Below, piece after piece: positions 35,266-44,214 of a stretch of DNA of 64,000 nt. Each line of letters begins with the position of its first letter. Positions within the stretch are counted from its first letter, which is position 1. The position numbers were made by a program, and so were the translations under genes. The DNA comes from CAYZIB01 sp964478425 (GTDB lineage Bacteria; Bacillota_I; Bacilli_A; Acholeplasmatales; WRBM01). The stretch spans positions 1 through 64,000 of the forward strand of contig CAYZIB010000004.1 of NCBI GenBank assembly GCA_964478425.1, written 5' to 3'. The notes beneath the pieces are model-generated. The model made no database searches. It saw only the letters and a program-made list of their open reading frames with translations, and was not told the origin of the DNA.

Positions 35266-35558
35266 TGATTAATGTTAAATTTGGTCCTAATAACATAAGT
35301 GTTGTTGGACATGCTGATTATAGTAAATATGGTAAAGATATTATCTGTGCTAGTGTTAGTACACTAATAATATTTACGGTGAATCTTTTATTAGAATTTG
35401 ATGTTGATGAAAAATTATTTTCTTATAATATAGATGAAGGTAATTTCTTTATTGAATATGATAAAAAAAATGAACAAATTAATAAAATTATTAATGTATT
35501 TAAATTATCAATTAAAGATTTGTCAACACAATATCCTAAAAATATTAAAATTTTATAA
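35265..35558 (+). CDS. prp: ribosomal-processing cysteine protease Prp
   Basis: A 97-residue protein with the Prp signature GHADYSKYGKDIICASVSTL, which contains the catalytic histidine (GHA) and cysteine (CAS). Prp removes the N-terminal extension of L27 in Firmicutes, and the L27 encoded next has that extension. I chose ATG 35265 (TAATG overlap with rplU) over the upstream in-frame TTG. Also known as YsxB. Confidence 0.93.
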   Translation: MINVKFGPNNISVVGHADYSKYGKDIICASVSTLIIFTVNLLLEFDVDEKLFSYNIDEGNFFIEYDKKNEQINKIINVFKLSIKDLSTQYPKNIKIL

Positions 35559-35571
35559 TAGGAGGGAAACT

Positions 35572-35853
35572 ATGCTTAAGTTAAATATCCAATTATTTGC
35601 TTCTAAAAAAGGTGTTGGGTCTACAAAAAATGGTCGTGATTCACATTCTAAGCGTTTGGGTGCAAAATTATCAGATGGACAATTTGCTCTAGCTGGTTCA
35701 ATTATATATCGCCAAAGAGGAACAAAAATATTCCCTGGTAATAATGTTGGACGCGGTGGAGATGATACTTTATTTGCTAAAATAGATGGTTTAGTAAAAT
35801 ACGAAAGAAAAAATCGTTTTAAAACACAAGTATCTGTTTATCCTGTAGAATAA
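35572..35853 (+). CDS. rpmA: 50S ribosomal protein L27 with Prp-cleaved extension
   Basis: A 93-residue L27. The N-terminus MLKLNIQLFASKKGVGSTKN has the Firmicutes extension; cleavage after LFA would expose SKKGVG, which reaches the peptidyl-transferase centre. YRQRGTKIFPGNNVGRGGDDTLFA is the core. AGGAGGG lies six bases before ATG 35572; the open frame upstream of it overlaps prp in another frame and is not translated as part of L27. A terminator follows. Confidence 0.97.
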   Translation: MLKLNIQLFASKKGVGSTKNGRDSHSKRLGAKLSDGQFALAGSIIYRQRGTKIFPGNNVGRGGDDTLFAKIDGLVKYERKNRFKTQVSVYPVE

Positions 35854-35858
35854 AAAAT

Positions 35859-35881
35859 AAAACCCTTTATGGGTTTTTTTT
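35859..35881 (+). terminator. terminator after rpmA
   Basis: AAAACCC (35859-35865) pairs with GGGTTTT (35871-35877), followed by T residues. Its 3' edge is close to the obgE ribosome-binding site (AAGGAGTG). Confidence 0.85.
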
Positions 35882-35896
35882 ATAAGGAGTGAAAAA

Positions 35897-37159
35897 ATGT
35901 TTGTTGATCAAATTAAAATTACTGTTGAAGCTGGTAAAGGTGGAGATGGAATTGTTGCATATAGAAGAGAATTGAAAGTTCCTTTAGGTGGACCATATGG
36001 TGGTAGAGGAGGAAAAGGTGGAGATATTATTTTTGTAGGTAACAAAAATTTATCAACACTTTTAGATTATAGATATAATAGAAATATTAAAGGTAAAGAT
36101 GGACAAAAAGGTATGAATAAAGGTATGACAGGAAGAAATGCTGTTGATACATATCTTTATGTTCCACTAGGAACAACAATCTTTGATGATGATACTAATA
36201 AAGTTATTTGTGATATTTTATATGACAAAGAAGAAGTTGTTGTTTGTAAAGGTGGAAGAGGCGGAAGAGGAAATATGGATTTTAAAACCCATGCTAATCC
36301 TTGCCCAAGTATATGTGAAAATGGTGAACCTGGAGAATCACTTAATTTAAGATTAGAATTAAGAGTTCTTGCTGATTGTGGTTTAGTAGGTTTTCCGAGT
36401 GTTGGTAAATCAACAATAATTTCTATGGTATCTAATGCAACTCCTAAAATAGCTGATTATCCATTTACTACTTTAGTTCCAAATTTAGGAATGGTTTATG
36501 TAAATGAAGGAAAAAGTTTTGTTATGGCTGATTTACCTGGATTAATCGAAGGTGCTTCATTAGGTTATGGATTAGGTTTTCAATTTTTAAGACATATTGA
36601 AAGATGTAAGGTTATTGTACATGTTTTAGATATTTCTAGAGAAGATTGTTATAGTGATTATTTAAAAATAAAAGAAGAACTAAAAACATATAACTTAGAT
36701 TTAGAAAATAGAAATGAAATAATTGTGGTAAATAAAATGGATGATATTAATGCTAATATTAAATTTCATGAATTAGAAAAAAAATTTAATGGTGTTAAAT
36801 TATATCCTGTTTCTGCATATTTAAATCATGGTTTACAAGATGTTATATATGCAATTTCTAGAGAATTAGAAAAGTTAAAAGATATAAAATTATTTGAAGA
36901 TGTTTCTAGTGAAGTTATATATAAATTTATTGAAGATGAAAAACCTTTTGAAATTGAAAAAAATGGAAATATCTTTTATGTAACAGGTGAAAAATTAAAA
37001 AAATTATATTTGATGACAGATTTTACTAAAGAAGAAAATATTAAACGCTTTGTAAGACAATTAAGATCACTAAATTTAGATGAAGAACTAAGAAATTTAG
37101 ATGCTAAAAATGGTGATATTGTTAAAGTTTTTGATTTTGAATTTGAATATTATGAATAA
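35897..37159 (+). CDS. obgE: GTPase ObgE
   Basis: A 420-residue Obg-family GTPase. The glycine-rich Obg fold (residues 1-158, with GGKGGDGIVAYRRE and GGRGGKGGD) is followed by the G domain (GFPSVGKST, DLPGLIEGA, NKMD, SA) and a C-terminal OCT domain (about 340-420). It acts in 50S assembly and stress responses; in Bacillus it is linked to the Spo0 phosphorelay. spo0B, which separates rpmA and obg in Bacillus, is missing here. The + transcript ends in a hairpin at 37160-37185. Confidence 0.97.
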   Translation: MFVDQIKITVEAGKGGDGIVAYRRELKVPLGGPYGGRGGKGGDIIFVGNKNLSTLLDYRYNRNIKGKDGQKGMNKGMTGRNAVDTYLYVPLGTTIFDDDTNKVICDILYDKEEVVVCKGGRGGRGNMDFKTHANPCPSICENGEPGESLNLRLELRVLADCGLVGFPSVGKSTIISMVSNATPKIADYPFTTLVPNLGMVYVNEGKSFVMADLPGLIEGASLGYGLGFQFLRHIERCKVIVHVLDISREDCYSDYLKIKEELKTYNLDLENRNEIIVVNKMDDINANIKFHELEKKFNGVKLYPVSAYLNHGLQDVIYAISRELEKLKDIKLFEDVSSEVIYKFIEDEKPFEIEKNGNIFYVTGEKLKKLYLMTDFTKEENIKRFVRQLRSLNLDEELRNLDAKNGDIVKVFDFEFEYYE

Positions 37160-37224
37160 GGCTTATTTTTAAGTCTTATTTTTTTATAAAAAAAATTTCA
37201 CTTATTTGTGAAATTTATTTTTAA
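37158..37224. terminator. back-to-back terminators between obgE and the convergent coiled-coil gene
   Basis: For the + strand, AAGGCTT and AAGTCTT around ATTTTT are followed by a T run. For the - strand, AAATTTCAC and GTGAAATTT form a stem around the stop codon and are followed by T residues when read in that direction. The two overlap in about 65 bases. Confidence 0.75.
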
Positions 37225-40200
37225 ATTGCTCTTTTAGTTGTTTTTGTTGATGATTAAATGCTAGAACTTGTTGCTTTTCTTCTTGTTTTAATTTTGATAT
37301 AATATCTTCTTGTTTTTTAATTTTAGCATTTATATCTTGAGATAAATTTTTAATTTTTATACTATTTAAATTTTTAAGTTCATTTAAATTAGGATATATT
37401 GGTTTAGAAAAAGAAGAAGTTTTAGCATTTTGCAATTTAGTTTCAGAATCAGACAATAGTTCATCTTTATATATTGCGATTTTATTTTCAATACTATTTT
37501 TTAAATTATTTTTATTTTCTTCAATTGATTTTGATTTTTCTTTAAAATTAAGGTATTCGTTATACCATTTTTCTTCTTTAAAAATAGTAGAAAATTTAAA
37601 TTCTTGATTTTCTATTTTTGAATCATATAGTTTTTTTTCAAGATTTAATTTAATATTTTCTAATTCTAAATTTTTTATTTGTTTTTTATATTTTTTATTA
37701 ATATTTAATATTATTCTATTTGAATTATTTTTAGATTTTTTAGTATTAATATTTAATTTATTTTCTTCACGTTTTACAATTAATTTTTGTTTTTTTATTG
37801 TTGAATTATAAACAATATAACCTATTTTATGTTTAACAATATTTTTCTTTTCAAAAAATATTTTTTGATATTTAATTATTTTTATAATTTTATTTATATT
37901 TTTTTTAGTTTTATCTAAATTATTAGAAGAATAATTCGTATTAGTTAAAATTAAATTAATTTTATCAAAATATTTTTTTAATTTTGTTTTAATTATATTT
38001 AAAATTTTTTCTGTTTTTTTAATTGCGATAAAATATTTTTTTACTGATCTATTTTTATTTTTTTCAACTTTTAATAAATTTTTATTATATAATTTATCAA
38101 TAGATTTTTCTTTTAAATTTAATTTATGTATTTCGTTTTTAATTTTTTCTTGTTCTTGTTTTAAATATATTATATCTAAGTGATATTCTTTTAATTCTTT
38201 TTTCTTTAAATTTATTAATCTTTTATAATTAATTGTTTTATTTATTATTTCAGATTTAATATTTTGAAATGATTTTTCAAGCTCAAAAATTTCTTGTTCT
38301 AGTAAAACTATATCACGGTTTTTTTCTTTGGTTTTATTTTTTATAATATTTAATTTATTATTGTTTTCATTTATTTGATTTTTAATTTTTTCTTTATCTT
38401 GATTATATATTTCTTTAATGTTAGTAATCTTTTTTAAGGTTTTATCTTTTGTTAATTGAGTAATTCTTTTATTATAATTATTTTTTTGATGATAAGCTTC
38501 TTTATTTAATATAATTATTAACTCATTATAAGTTGAATTTAAATAGTTACTAAATTCAGAGATTGTTTTTTTTAATTCAATATTATTACTATTTGATAAG
38601 TTATTTAAAGAATTATTAAATTGATTTAATATTTTTAATGTATTTTTATAATAGATATTAAATGGTTTTTGTAATGCATGATCAATATAATTAATTTCTT
38701 CTAAAGACATTAAATGAATTTGATGATCTTTTTCTATATCTAATTTTATTAAATCTTTTTTAAATTGATTTTTTACTTTCTTTTCTTCAAATTTATTATT
38801 TTCAATTATGATATTATTTATTTTGTTATGAGTTAATTTTTTGTTTTTGTATTTATTTTCTAATATTTTAATTTGATTTTCATTACTTTTTTTTACATAC
38901 GATAATTTTAAATTATAAAATGATTCATATTTTTCTTTTTCATAAAGAATATTTTCAATTGTTAAATCATATAATTTATAATTTAAATTTTTTAAATTTT
39001 CATAATTTCTAACATTTAAAATATTATCGATATCTTTCATTTCTTTTTCTTTAATTGAAATTTCTTTATTTAACTCTAATTGGCGTTTTTGATGTTCATA
39101 TTCAAGTTTTGAAATCTCTAATGTGTTTTCATGAGATTTTTTTAAATCTTGCATTAAATAATCTTTAATCATTTCTTCTTTCTTTTTTAAATATTCTTTG
39201 GTTGCTCTTGCAATTAATGCTTTTTTTTCTTCTTCTAAGATTAAAATTTCAGAAGAAGTAGTATTTAAATTTTTTAAATAATCAATAGATTTTTTTTCTT
39301 TGTCAACTTTTAAATTATTTAGTTGAATTAATAATTCTTTTTTAGAATTTAATTCTGATAAGTTTTGATTTTTTTTATTTTCTAGTTCTTGTTTTTTAAG
39401 ATTAATTTTTTTAATGCTTAAATCTTTTTCAATATTATTTAAAGAATTGCTATAATTAGTAATTACTTTTTCTTGATCAGATAAGTTAATTTTTAATAAT
39501 GAAGATAATGAATCTTTATATAGTTTTAATTTATTTTCTAATTCTTGATCATAAAATTTAATTTTTTTTATCGAATCGTTTTTTATTTCCATAATTTTTT
39601 GATTAATTACACTTATTTCTAATGAATAGTTTTTATCTATAATATCAATATTTTTTTGATATTCATCATAAATGCTTGTTTTTTCTTTATTATATGGGGT
39701 TTCTAATTCGATATTTTTTAATTGATAGATATTATTTAAAATTTTTAATTCTTGATTATATGAATCTAATGTTTGGTTAAGATCATCTTCATATTTTTTT
39801 CTTAAGTCATAACAAATTCCATATTTATATTCATAAAAAATTTGTTCAGTTTTCTTTCTTTCATCATAGTAATTTTTATCTATTTTGTATTTATTTAATT
39901 CTTCTTTGTATTTTTGATTTAAAATAATTGATTCTTGCTCAAAGTGTTTATTTAAATCATTTATTTTTTTTCTTAATGAAATATCAATTTTTTTATTAAA
40001 ATCATTTATTTTTTCATTGCTTTTATTTATTGAATTATTATTTATATTTAATAGATTATCATATTTTATTTTAGTATTTTTTTTAAATTCATTATAATCT
40101 TCTAATGTTTTTATAAATTTTTTTTCTAAAATATTGATTTCATAATTAATGTTATTAGTAAAATCATTTATAGAGGCAATTAATTCATTATTACATTTAG

Positions 40201-40249
40201 TAATAAAACTACTTAAATCTTTAAATTCATTTTTTACATTATTTTCCAT
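37202..40249 (-). CDS. giant coiled-coil protein, 1015 aa, unknown
   Basis: The largest - strand gene. Nearly the whole protein is charged heptad-repeat coiled coil rich in K, E, N, I and L; no Walker motif, hinge, signal peptide or membrane segment is visible, so it is not an SMC or MukB-type ATPase. A short non-coiled patch (SSFSKPIYPNLNEL) lies near residue 950, and the protein ends in KFHK. Translation starts after a strong AAGGAGGC. It is convergent to obgE and divergent from the SafA-like gene. It could be a cytoskeletal or cell-architecture filament; that is speculation. Confidence 0.88.
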   Translation of the reverse strand: MENNVKNEFKDLSSFITKCNNELIASINDFTNNINYEINILEKKFIKTLEDYNEFKKNTKIKYDNLLNINNNSINKSNEKINDFNKKIDISLRKKINDLNKHFEQESIILNQKYKEELNKYKIDKNYYDERKKTEQIFYEYKYGICYDLRKKYEDDLNQTLDSYNQELKILNNIYQLKNIELETPYNKEKTSIYDEYQKNIDIIDKNYSLEISVINQKIMEIKNDSIKKIKFYDQELENKLKLYKDSLSSLLKINLSDQEKVITNYSNSLNNIEKDLSIKKINLKKQELENKKNQNLSELNSKKELLIQLNNLKVDKEKKSIDYLKNLNTTSSEILILEEEKKALIARATKEYLKKKEEMIKDYLMQDLKKSHENTLEISKLEYEHQKRQLELNKEISIKEKEMKDIDNILNVRNYENLKNLNYKLYDLTIENILYEKEKYESFYNLKLSYVKKSNENQIKILENKYKNKKLTHNKINNIIIENNKFEEKKVKNQFKKDLIKLDIEKDHQIHLMSLEEINYIDHALQKPFNIYYKNTLKILNQFNNSLNNLSNSNNIELKKTISEFSNYLNSTYNELIIILNKEAYHQKNNYNKRITQLTKDKTLKKITNIKEIYNQDKEKIKNQINENNNKLNIIKNKTKEKNRDIVLLEQEIFELEKSFQNIKSEIINKTINYKRLINLKKKELKEYHLDIIYLKQEQEKIKNEIHKLNLKEKSIDKLYNKNLLKVEKNKNRSVKKYFIAIKKTEKILNIIKTKLKKYFDKINLILTNTNYSSNNLDKTKKNINKIIKIIKYQKIFFEKKNIVKHKIGYIVYNSTIKKQKLIVKREENKLNINTKKSKNNSNRIILNINKKYKKQIKNLELENIKLNLEKKLYDSKIENQEFKFSTIFKEEKWYNEYLNFKEKSKSIEENKNNLKNSIENKIAIYKDELLSDSETKLQNAKTSSFSKPIYPNLNELKNLNSIKIKNLSQDINAKIKKQEDIISKLKQEEKQQVLAFNHQQKQLKEQFKNKFHK

Positions 40250-40270
40250 GTTTTTGCCTCCTTTTTTATA

Positions 40271-40276
40271 ATTATA
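40271..40276 (-). promoter_or_regulatory. -10 box for the coiled-coil gene
   Basis: Read on the - strand this is TATAAT in ATGCTATAATTAT, 22 bases before the ATG, with AAGGAGGC between. No clear -35. Confidence 0.4.
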
Positions 40277-40342
40277 GCATATTTTATAAAATATGAAATG
40301 AATTTTAATTTTGTTTTTTCATATAATAATATTGGTGATAAG

Positions 40343-40885
40343 ATGATTGTTCATATAATAAAAGAAAACCAGACATTAAAAATGATTTCTGAAAGTTATA
40401 ATGTTTCTAAAAATGATATTATTACAAATAATAAACACATATCTGATTGGAAAAATTTAAAAGCTGGAATGAAAATTTATATACCATTATTAAATGAAAA
40501 TGTGATAAGTGAATTAGAAGAAAGTGAACCTTTTATAGAAGATTATTATAAAAAGAAAGAAGAAGTTGTAAATGATGAAATATATGAAGAACCATTAGAT
40601 AATCAAAATGATAATAATGATTTAAAACCTGAAGAAAAAAATCAAAATAAAAATGATGATGATATAAAGTTAAATTCTACTAATGAATATCTTAAAGATG
40701 AAGAAAAAATAAGAAAAAAAGAATTAGATCAAAAAAATTTGAATTACATAAATAATTATAAAAATTATTACCAAGAAGAATATTTTAAGCAATTAAATCT
40801 TTATCAAAATTATTTAAGGCAATATCAAAATTATTATAAGTATTATTACGATTATTTTAGACATTTATATTCCAAAAGAAAATAG
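40343..40885 (+). CDS. SafA-like LysM protein (spore-coat morphogenesis candidate)
   Basis: A 180-residue protein. An N-terminal LysM domain (residues 1-48: VHIIKENQTLKMISESYNVS, then a W..L..GM.I.IP strand) is followed by an acidic linker (about 55-130) and a tyrosine/asparagine/glutamine-rich tail (YYQEEYFKQLNLYQNYLRQY and similar). Spore-coat protein SafA has the same layout, LysM plus a low-complexity Y/Q/P-rich C-terminus, and lies upstream of ruvA-ruvB-queA in Bacillus. ATG 40343 follows TTGGTGAT. The function is inferred from layout and synteny only. Confidence 0.65.
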   Translation: MIVHIIKENQTLKMISESYNVSKNDIITNNKHISDWKNLKAGMKIYIPLLNENVISELEESEPFIEDYYKKKEEVVNDEIYEEPLDNQNDNNDLKPEEKNQNKNDDDIKLNSTNEYLKDEEKIRKKELDQKNLNYINNYKNYYQEEYFKQLNLYQNYLRQYQNYYKYYYDYFRHLYSKRK

Positions 40886-40903
40886 TTTTAAAACTATTTT
40901 TTT
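40879..40903 (+). terminator. terminator after the LysM gene
   Basis: AAATAGTTT and AAACTATTT form an AT-rich stem followed by T residues; the stem includes the stop codon. Confidence 0.65.
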
Positions 40904-40964
40904 ATTTTATTCATTTGTATATTTAATATATATATGATAAAATTATATAATGAGGTGTAAGAAA

Positions 40965-41522
40965 ATGTATGAATATATAAAAGGTAAAATTACTACTATA
41001 GAACCAACTTACATTGTTTTAGAAAATAATCTTATAGGGTATTTAGTAACAGTTTCAAATCCCTATCAATTTAGTTTAAATACAGATATAACATTATATA
41101 TATATCAATATGTAAGAGAAGATATGATTCAATTATTTGGATTTAAAACTCAAGATGAAAAGAAAATGTTTTTAAAATTAATAAGTGTAACAGGAATCGG
41201 ACCAAAATCAGCTTTAAGTATTCTTGCATCAATGCAAATTGATGAATTTATTAACGCAATTGAAAGTGGAAATGCCAAGTATTTAACAAAATATCCTGGT
41301 ATCGGTTTGAAAACAGCTCAACAAATTATACTTGATTTAAAAGGTAAATTAGTTTTAAATAACGAAATTACAATCAAAAATCAAGTTAAAGAAGATTTAG
41401 AACAAGCATTATTAAATTTAGGATATAAAAAACAAGAAATAAATAAAGTAATTAATAAGTTAGATTACAATAATAATATTGATGTCTTATTAAAACAAGC
41501 ATTACAAAATATGTTGAAATGA
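40965..41522 (+). CDS. ruvA: Holliday junction helicase subunit RuvA
   Basis: A 185-residue DNA-binding subunit of the RuvAB branch-migration motor. Domain I ends near 60 (YQYVREDMIQLFGF), the two helix-hairpin-helix motifs are LISVTGIGPKSALSIL and LTKYPGIGLKTAQQII, and the short C-terminal domain III that contacts RuvB is present. I chose ATG 40965, seven bases after GAGGTG; an ATG at 40950 precedes that site. ruvB starts nine bases after the stop. No ruvC is nearby, as is normal in Firmicutes. Confidence 0.95.
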   Translation: MYEYIKGKITTIEPTYIVLENNLIGYLVTVSNPYQFSLNTDITLYIYQYVREDMIQLFGFKTQDEKKMFLKLISVTGIGPKSALSILASMQIDEFINAIESGNAKYLTKYPGIGLKTAQQIILDLKGKLVLNNEITIKNQVKEDLEQALLNLGYKKQEINKVINKLDYNNNIDVLLKQALQNMLK

Positions 41523-41530
41523 GGTAAATC

Positions 41531-42535
41531 ATGGCAAGATTAATAGAAAGTGAAAAAATGGAAGAAGATTATAAAGAAGAATCTCTTAGACCATTATTGT
41601 TAAATGATTATATTGGACAAGCCAATATTAAAGAAATGCTAGATGTTTATCTTAAGGCTGCTAAAATGCGTAATGAAGCAATGGATCATATCTTATTATA
41701 TGGTCCACCAGGATTAGGAAAAACTACATTAGCTCATATAATCGCAAATGAAATGAATGCAAATATAAAAGTTACAAGCGGACCAATTATTGAAAGAAGC
41801 GGAGATTTAGCAGCAATTTTAAGCACATTAGAACCTGGTGATATTTTATTTATTGATGAAATTCATAGAATACCTAGTTATGTTGAAGAAGTTTTATATA
41901 GTGCAATGGAAGATTTTGTTTTAGATATTATGATAGGAAAAGATGATAAAGCAAGAAGTATTAGAATTGATTTGCCACCTTTTACATTAATTGGGGCAAC
42001 TACAAGATATGGTGATTTATCAAGCCCTCTTAGAGAAAGATTTGGAATTGTTGAAAGATTAGAATTTTATAATATATCTGAATTGCAACAAATAATCGAA
42101 AGAACAAGTAGAGTATATGAATATAGCATAAGTGAAAAAGCATCGTTAGAGCTTGCTAAAAGAAGTAGAGGTACTCCTAGAATTGCAAATCGATTATTTA
42201 GAAGATTAAGAGATTTTTCTCAAGTAAAAAATGAAAAAGAAATATCTTTAGAAACAACTAATTTAGCGTTAAAGAAATTACATATTGATAATTATGGATT
42301 AGATAGTACTGATATTAGATATTTACTTGGGATATTAGAAAAATTTAATGGAGGACCTGTTGGTCTTGAAGCAATTGCAGCTCAAATAGGTGAAGAACAA
42401 TCAACTATTGAAGATGTTTATGAACCATATTTACTCCAAGAAGGATTTATTAAAAGAACTCCAAGAGGAAGAGTTATTACAGAAAAAGCAATTATACATT
42501 TAAAGAATATAGGTGAATATAATGAAAGTAAGTGA
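41531..42535 (+). CDS. ruvB: Holliday junction helicase ATPase RuvB
   Basis: A 334-residue AAA+ motor. Walker A is GPPGLGKTTLA, Walker B ILFIDEIHR, sensor I GATTRYGDL, and the arginine finger PLRERFG; the C-terminal winged helix (about 255-330) contains RTPRGRV. It drives branch migration with RuvA. GAGGT precedes the ATG. It overlaps queA by 14 bases. Confidence 0.97.
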   Translation: MARLIESEKMEEDYKEESLRPLLLNDYIGQANIKEMLDVYLKAAKMRNEAMDHILLYGPPGLGKTTLAHIIANEMNANIKVTSGPIIERSGDLAAILSTLEPGDILFIDEIHRIPSYVEEVLYSAMEDFVLDIMIGKDDKARSIRIDLPPFTLIGATTRYGDLSSPLRERFGIVERLEFYNISELQQIIERTSRVYEYSISEKASLELAKRSRGTPRIANRLFRRLRDFSQVKNEKEISLETTNLALKKLHIDNYGLDSTDIRYLLGILEKFNGGPVGLEAIAAQIGEEQSTIEDVYEPYLLQEGFIKRTPRGRVITEKAIIHLKNIGEYNESK

Positions 42536-43541
42536 TTTTGATTTTGAGTTAGACGAAAGTTTAATAGCTCAAACTCCAATATTAAATAGAGATGAATCTC
42601 GATTATTAGTATATGATAGAAAAAACGATACTATTACACATACAATTTTTCATAATATATTAGATTATTTTAAAAAAGGTGATGTTTTAGTATTAAATAA
42701 TAGTAAAGTTATTCCTGCAAGATTATATGGAATAAAAGAAGACACTAATGCTCATATTGAAGTTTTATTATTAAAACAAACATTATTAGATACATGGGAA
42801 GTACTAGCAAAACCAGCAAAAAGAGTTAAAGTTGGATCTAAAATTGTTTTTAAAAAAGATGTATTAGAAGCAATCTGTTTAGAAGAAAGAGAAGAAGGAA
42901 TAAGAATTTTAAAATTAATTTCTAAAAAAAATATATATGAAGCATTAGATGAAGTTGGTGAAATGCCAACCCCACCATATATTCATGAAAAATTAGAAGA
43001 TAAAAATAGATATCAAACAGTTTATGCAAAGCTTGAAGGAAGTGCAGCAGCACCTACTGCAGGTTTACATTTTACAAAAGAATTATTAAGCGAATTAGAA
43101 AAAAAAGGTGTAATAATAACATATGTAACTTTACATGTTGGACTTGGAACTTTTAGACCTGTTAATGTTACTGATATAGATAAACATGTTATGCATAGTG
43201 AATATTATATAATACCAACTGAAACAAAAGAAATAATTGAAAAAGCCAAATTAGAAAATAGACGTGTAATAAGTTGTGGGACTACATCTACAAGAACACT
43301 TGAATCTGCGTATGATAATGGATTTAAAAAATTAGAAGGTTATACTAATATTTTTATATATCCTGGATATAAATTTAAAGTTGTTGATGGATTAATTACT
43401 AATTTTCATTTGCCTAAATCCACACTAATTATGTTAGTATCAGCACTTGCTGGAAAAGATAATATTATGAAATGTTACAATGAGGCAATTAGATTAAAAT
43501 ATAGATTTTTTTCATTTGGCGATGCAATGTTTATAATTTAA
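42522..43541 (+). CDS. queA: S-adenosylmethionine:tRNA ribosyltransferase-isomerase
   Basis: A 339-residue QueA, which transfers ribose from SAM to preQ1 in tRNA to form epoxyqueuosine. Signatures: SDFDFELDESLIAQTP at the start, PAAPTAGLHFT-like SAAAPTAGLHFT in the middle, and THVGLGTF-like LHVGLGTFRPV. I chose ATG 42522 after AGGTGA over a GTG nine bases upstream. tgt, which follows queA in Bacillus, is not in the next positions, so it must lie elsewhere or be missing. Confidence 0.95.
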   Translation: MKVSDFDFELDESLIAQTPILNRDESRLLVYDRKNDTITHTIFHNILDYFKKGDVLVLNNSKVIPARLYGIKEDTNAHIEVLLLKQTLLDTWEVLAKPAKRVKVGSKIVFKKDVLEAICLEEREEGIRILKLISKKNIYEALDEVGEMPTPPYIHEKLEDKNRYQTVYAKLEGSAAAPTAGLHFTKELLSELEKKGVIITYVTLHVGLGTFRPVNVTDIDKHVMHSEYYIIPTETKEIIEKAKLENRRVISCGTTSTRTLESAYDNGFKKLEGYTNIFIYPGYKFKVVDGLITNFHLPKSTLIMLVSALAGKDNIMKCYNEAIRLKYRFFSFGDAMFII

Positions 43542-43551
43542 GAGGTAAAAT

Positions 43552-44214
43552 ATGAAAGTAGATATAAAAAAATATAATTTTATAATTTTAATTATTGGAC
43601 TTATTTTTTCAATTGTTGTCACATTTTCATTTTTTCCGAAAATTGAAAATGGAGCAATCTCAATTAATATATCAAAAGATTTTGCATTTTTGCTTTATTA
43701 TAGCTCACTTCTTATTTTATATGGATTAACATTTTGGAATTCTACAATTAAAAGATTAGACTATAATTTAAAAATAGAATTTATTGATTATAAAGATGTT
43801 AATTTGATTTTTTTACTTTGTGGAACAGTTAGTCCAATGTTAAATCTAATATTTGGGACATTTGATTCATTTGGGACAACACTAGCACCAATTATTTGGA
43901 TTATGGCAATGATTTATATTCTTTTATATGTTTTTTATAAAGAAAATTTAATCTATAAAAAAATAGGTAAATATTTAGTATTACTATTAGAAGCTATATT
44001 TATTGTTGTTTCATTTATTTTATTTAAATATAAAAACTTTATTTTTTTAGCAATTATTTATATTATTGGATCATTATTTTATTTATTTAGTTTTTTATTA
44101 AGATACAATATTCTTAATTTAAAAAATAAAGAATATTATATTCCGTTACTATTATTAGTAGGTTCTTTTATAATCTATTTAGGAAATCTTTTAATATTAT
44201 TTAATGCTTATTAA
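43552..44214 (+). CDS. integral membrane protein of unknown function, 220 aa
   Basis: Hydrophobic throughout, with about seven membrane segments and short charged loops; no domain recognised. It has no signal peptide cleavage site. AGAGGT precedes the ATG. It overlaps the nuclease-helicase gene by 11 bases and follows queA by 10, so it is part of the ruv-queA operon run. Sequence gives no hint of substrate or enzyme activity. Confidence 0.8.
   Translation: MKVDIKKYNFIILIIGLIFSIVVTFSFFPKIENGAISINISKDFAFLLYYSSLLILYGLTFWNSTIKRLDYNLKIEFIDYKDVNLIFLLCGTVSPMLNLIFGTFDSFGTTLAPIIWIMAMIYILLYVFYKENLIYKKIGKYLVLLLEAIFIVVSFILFKYKNFIFLAIIYIIGSLFYLFSFLLRYNILNLKNKEYYIPLLLLVGSFIIYLGNLLILFNAY

Noticed and set aside
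35434..35571. Upstream extension of the L27 reading frame
   Set aside because: It overlaps prp in a different frame; the L27 start at 35572 has AGGAGGG and gives the known MLKLN extension.
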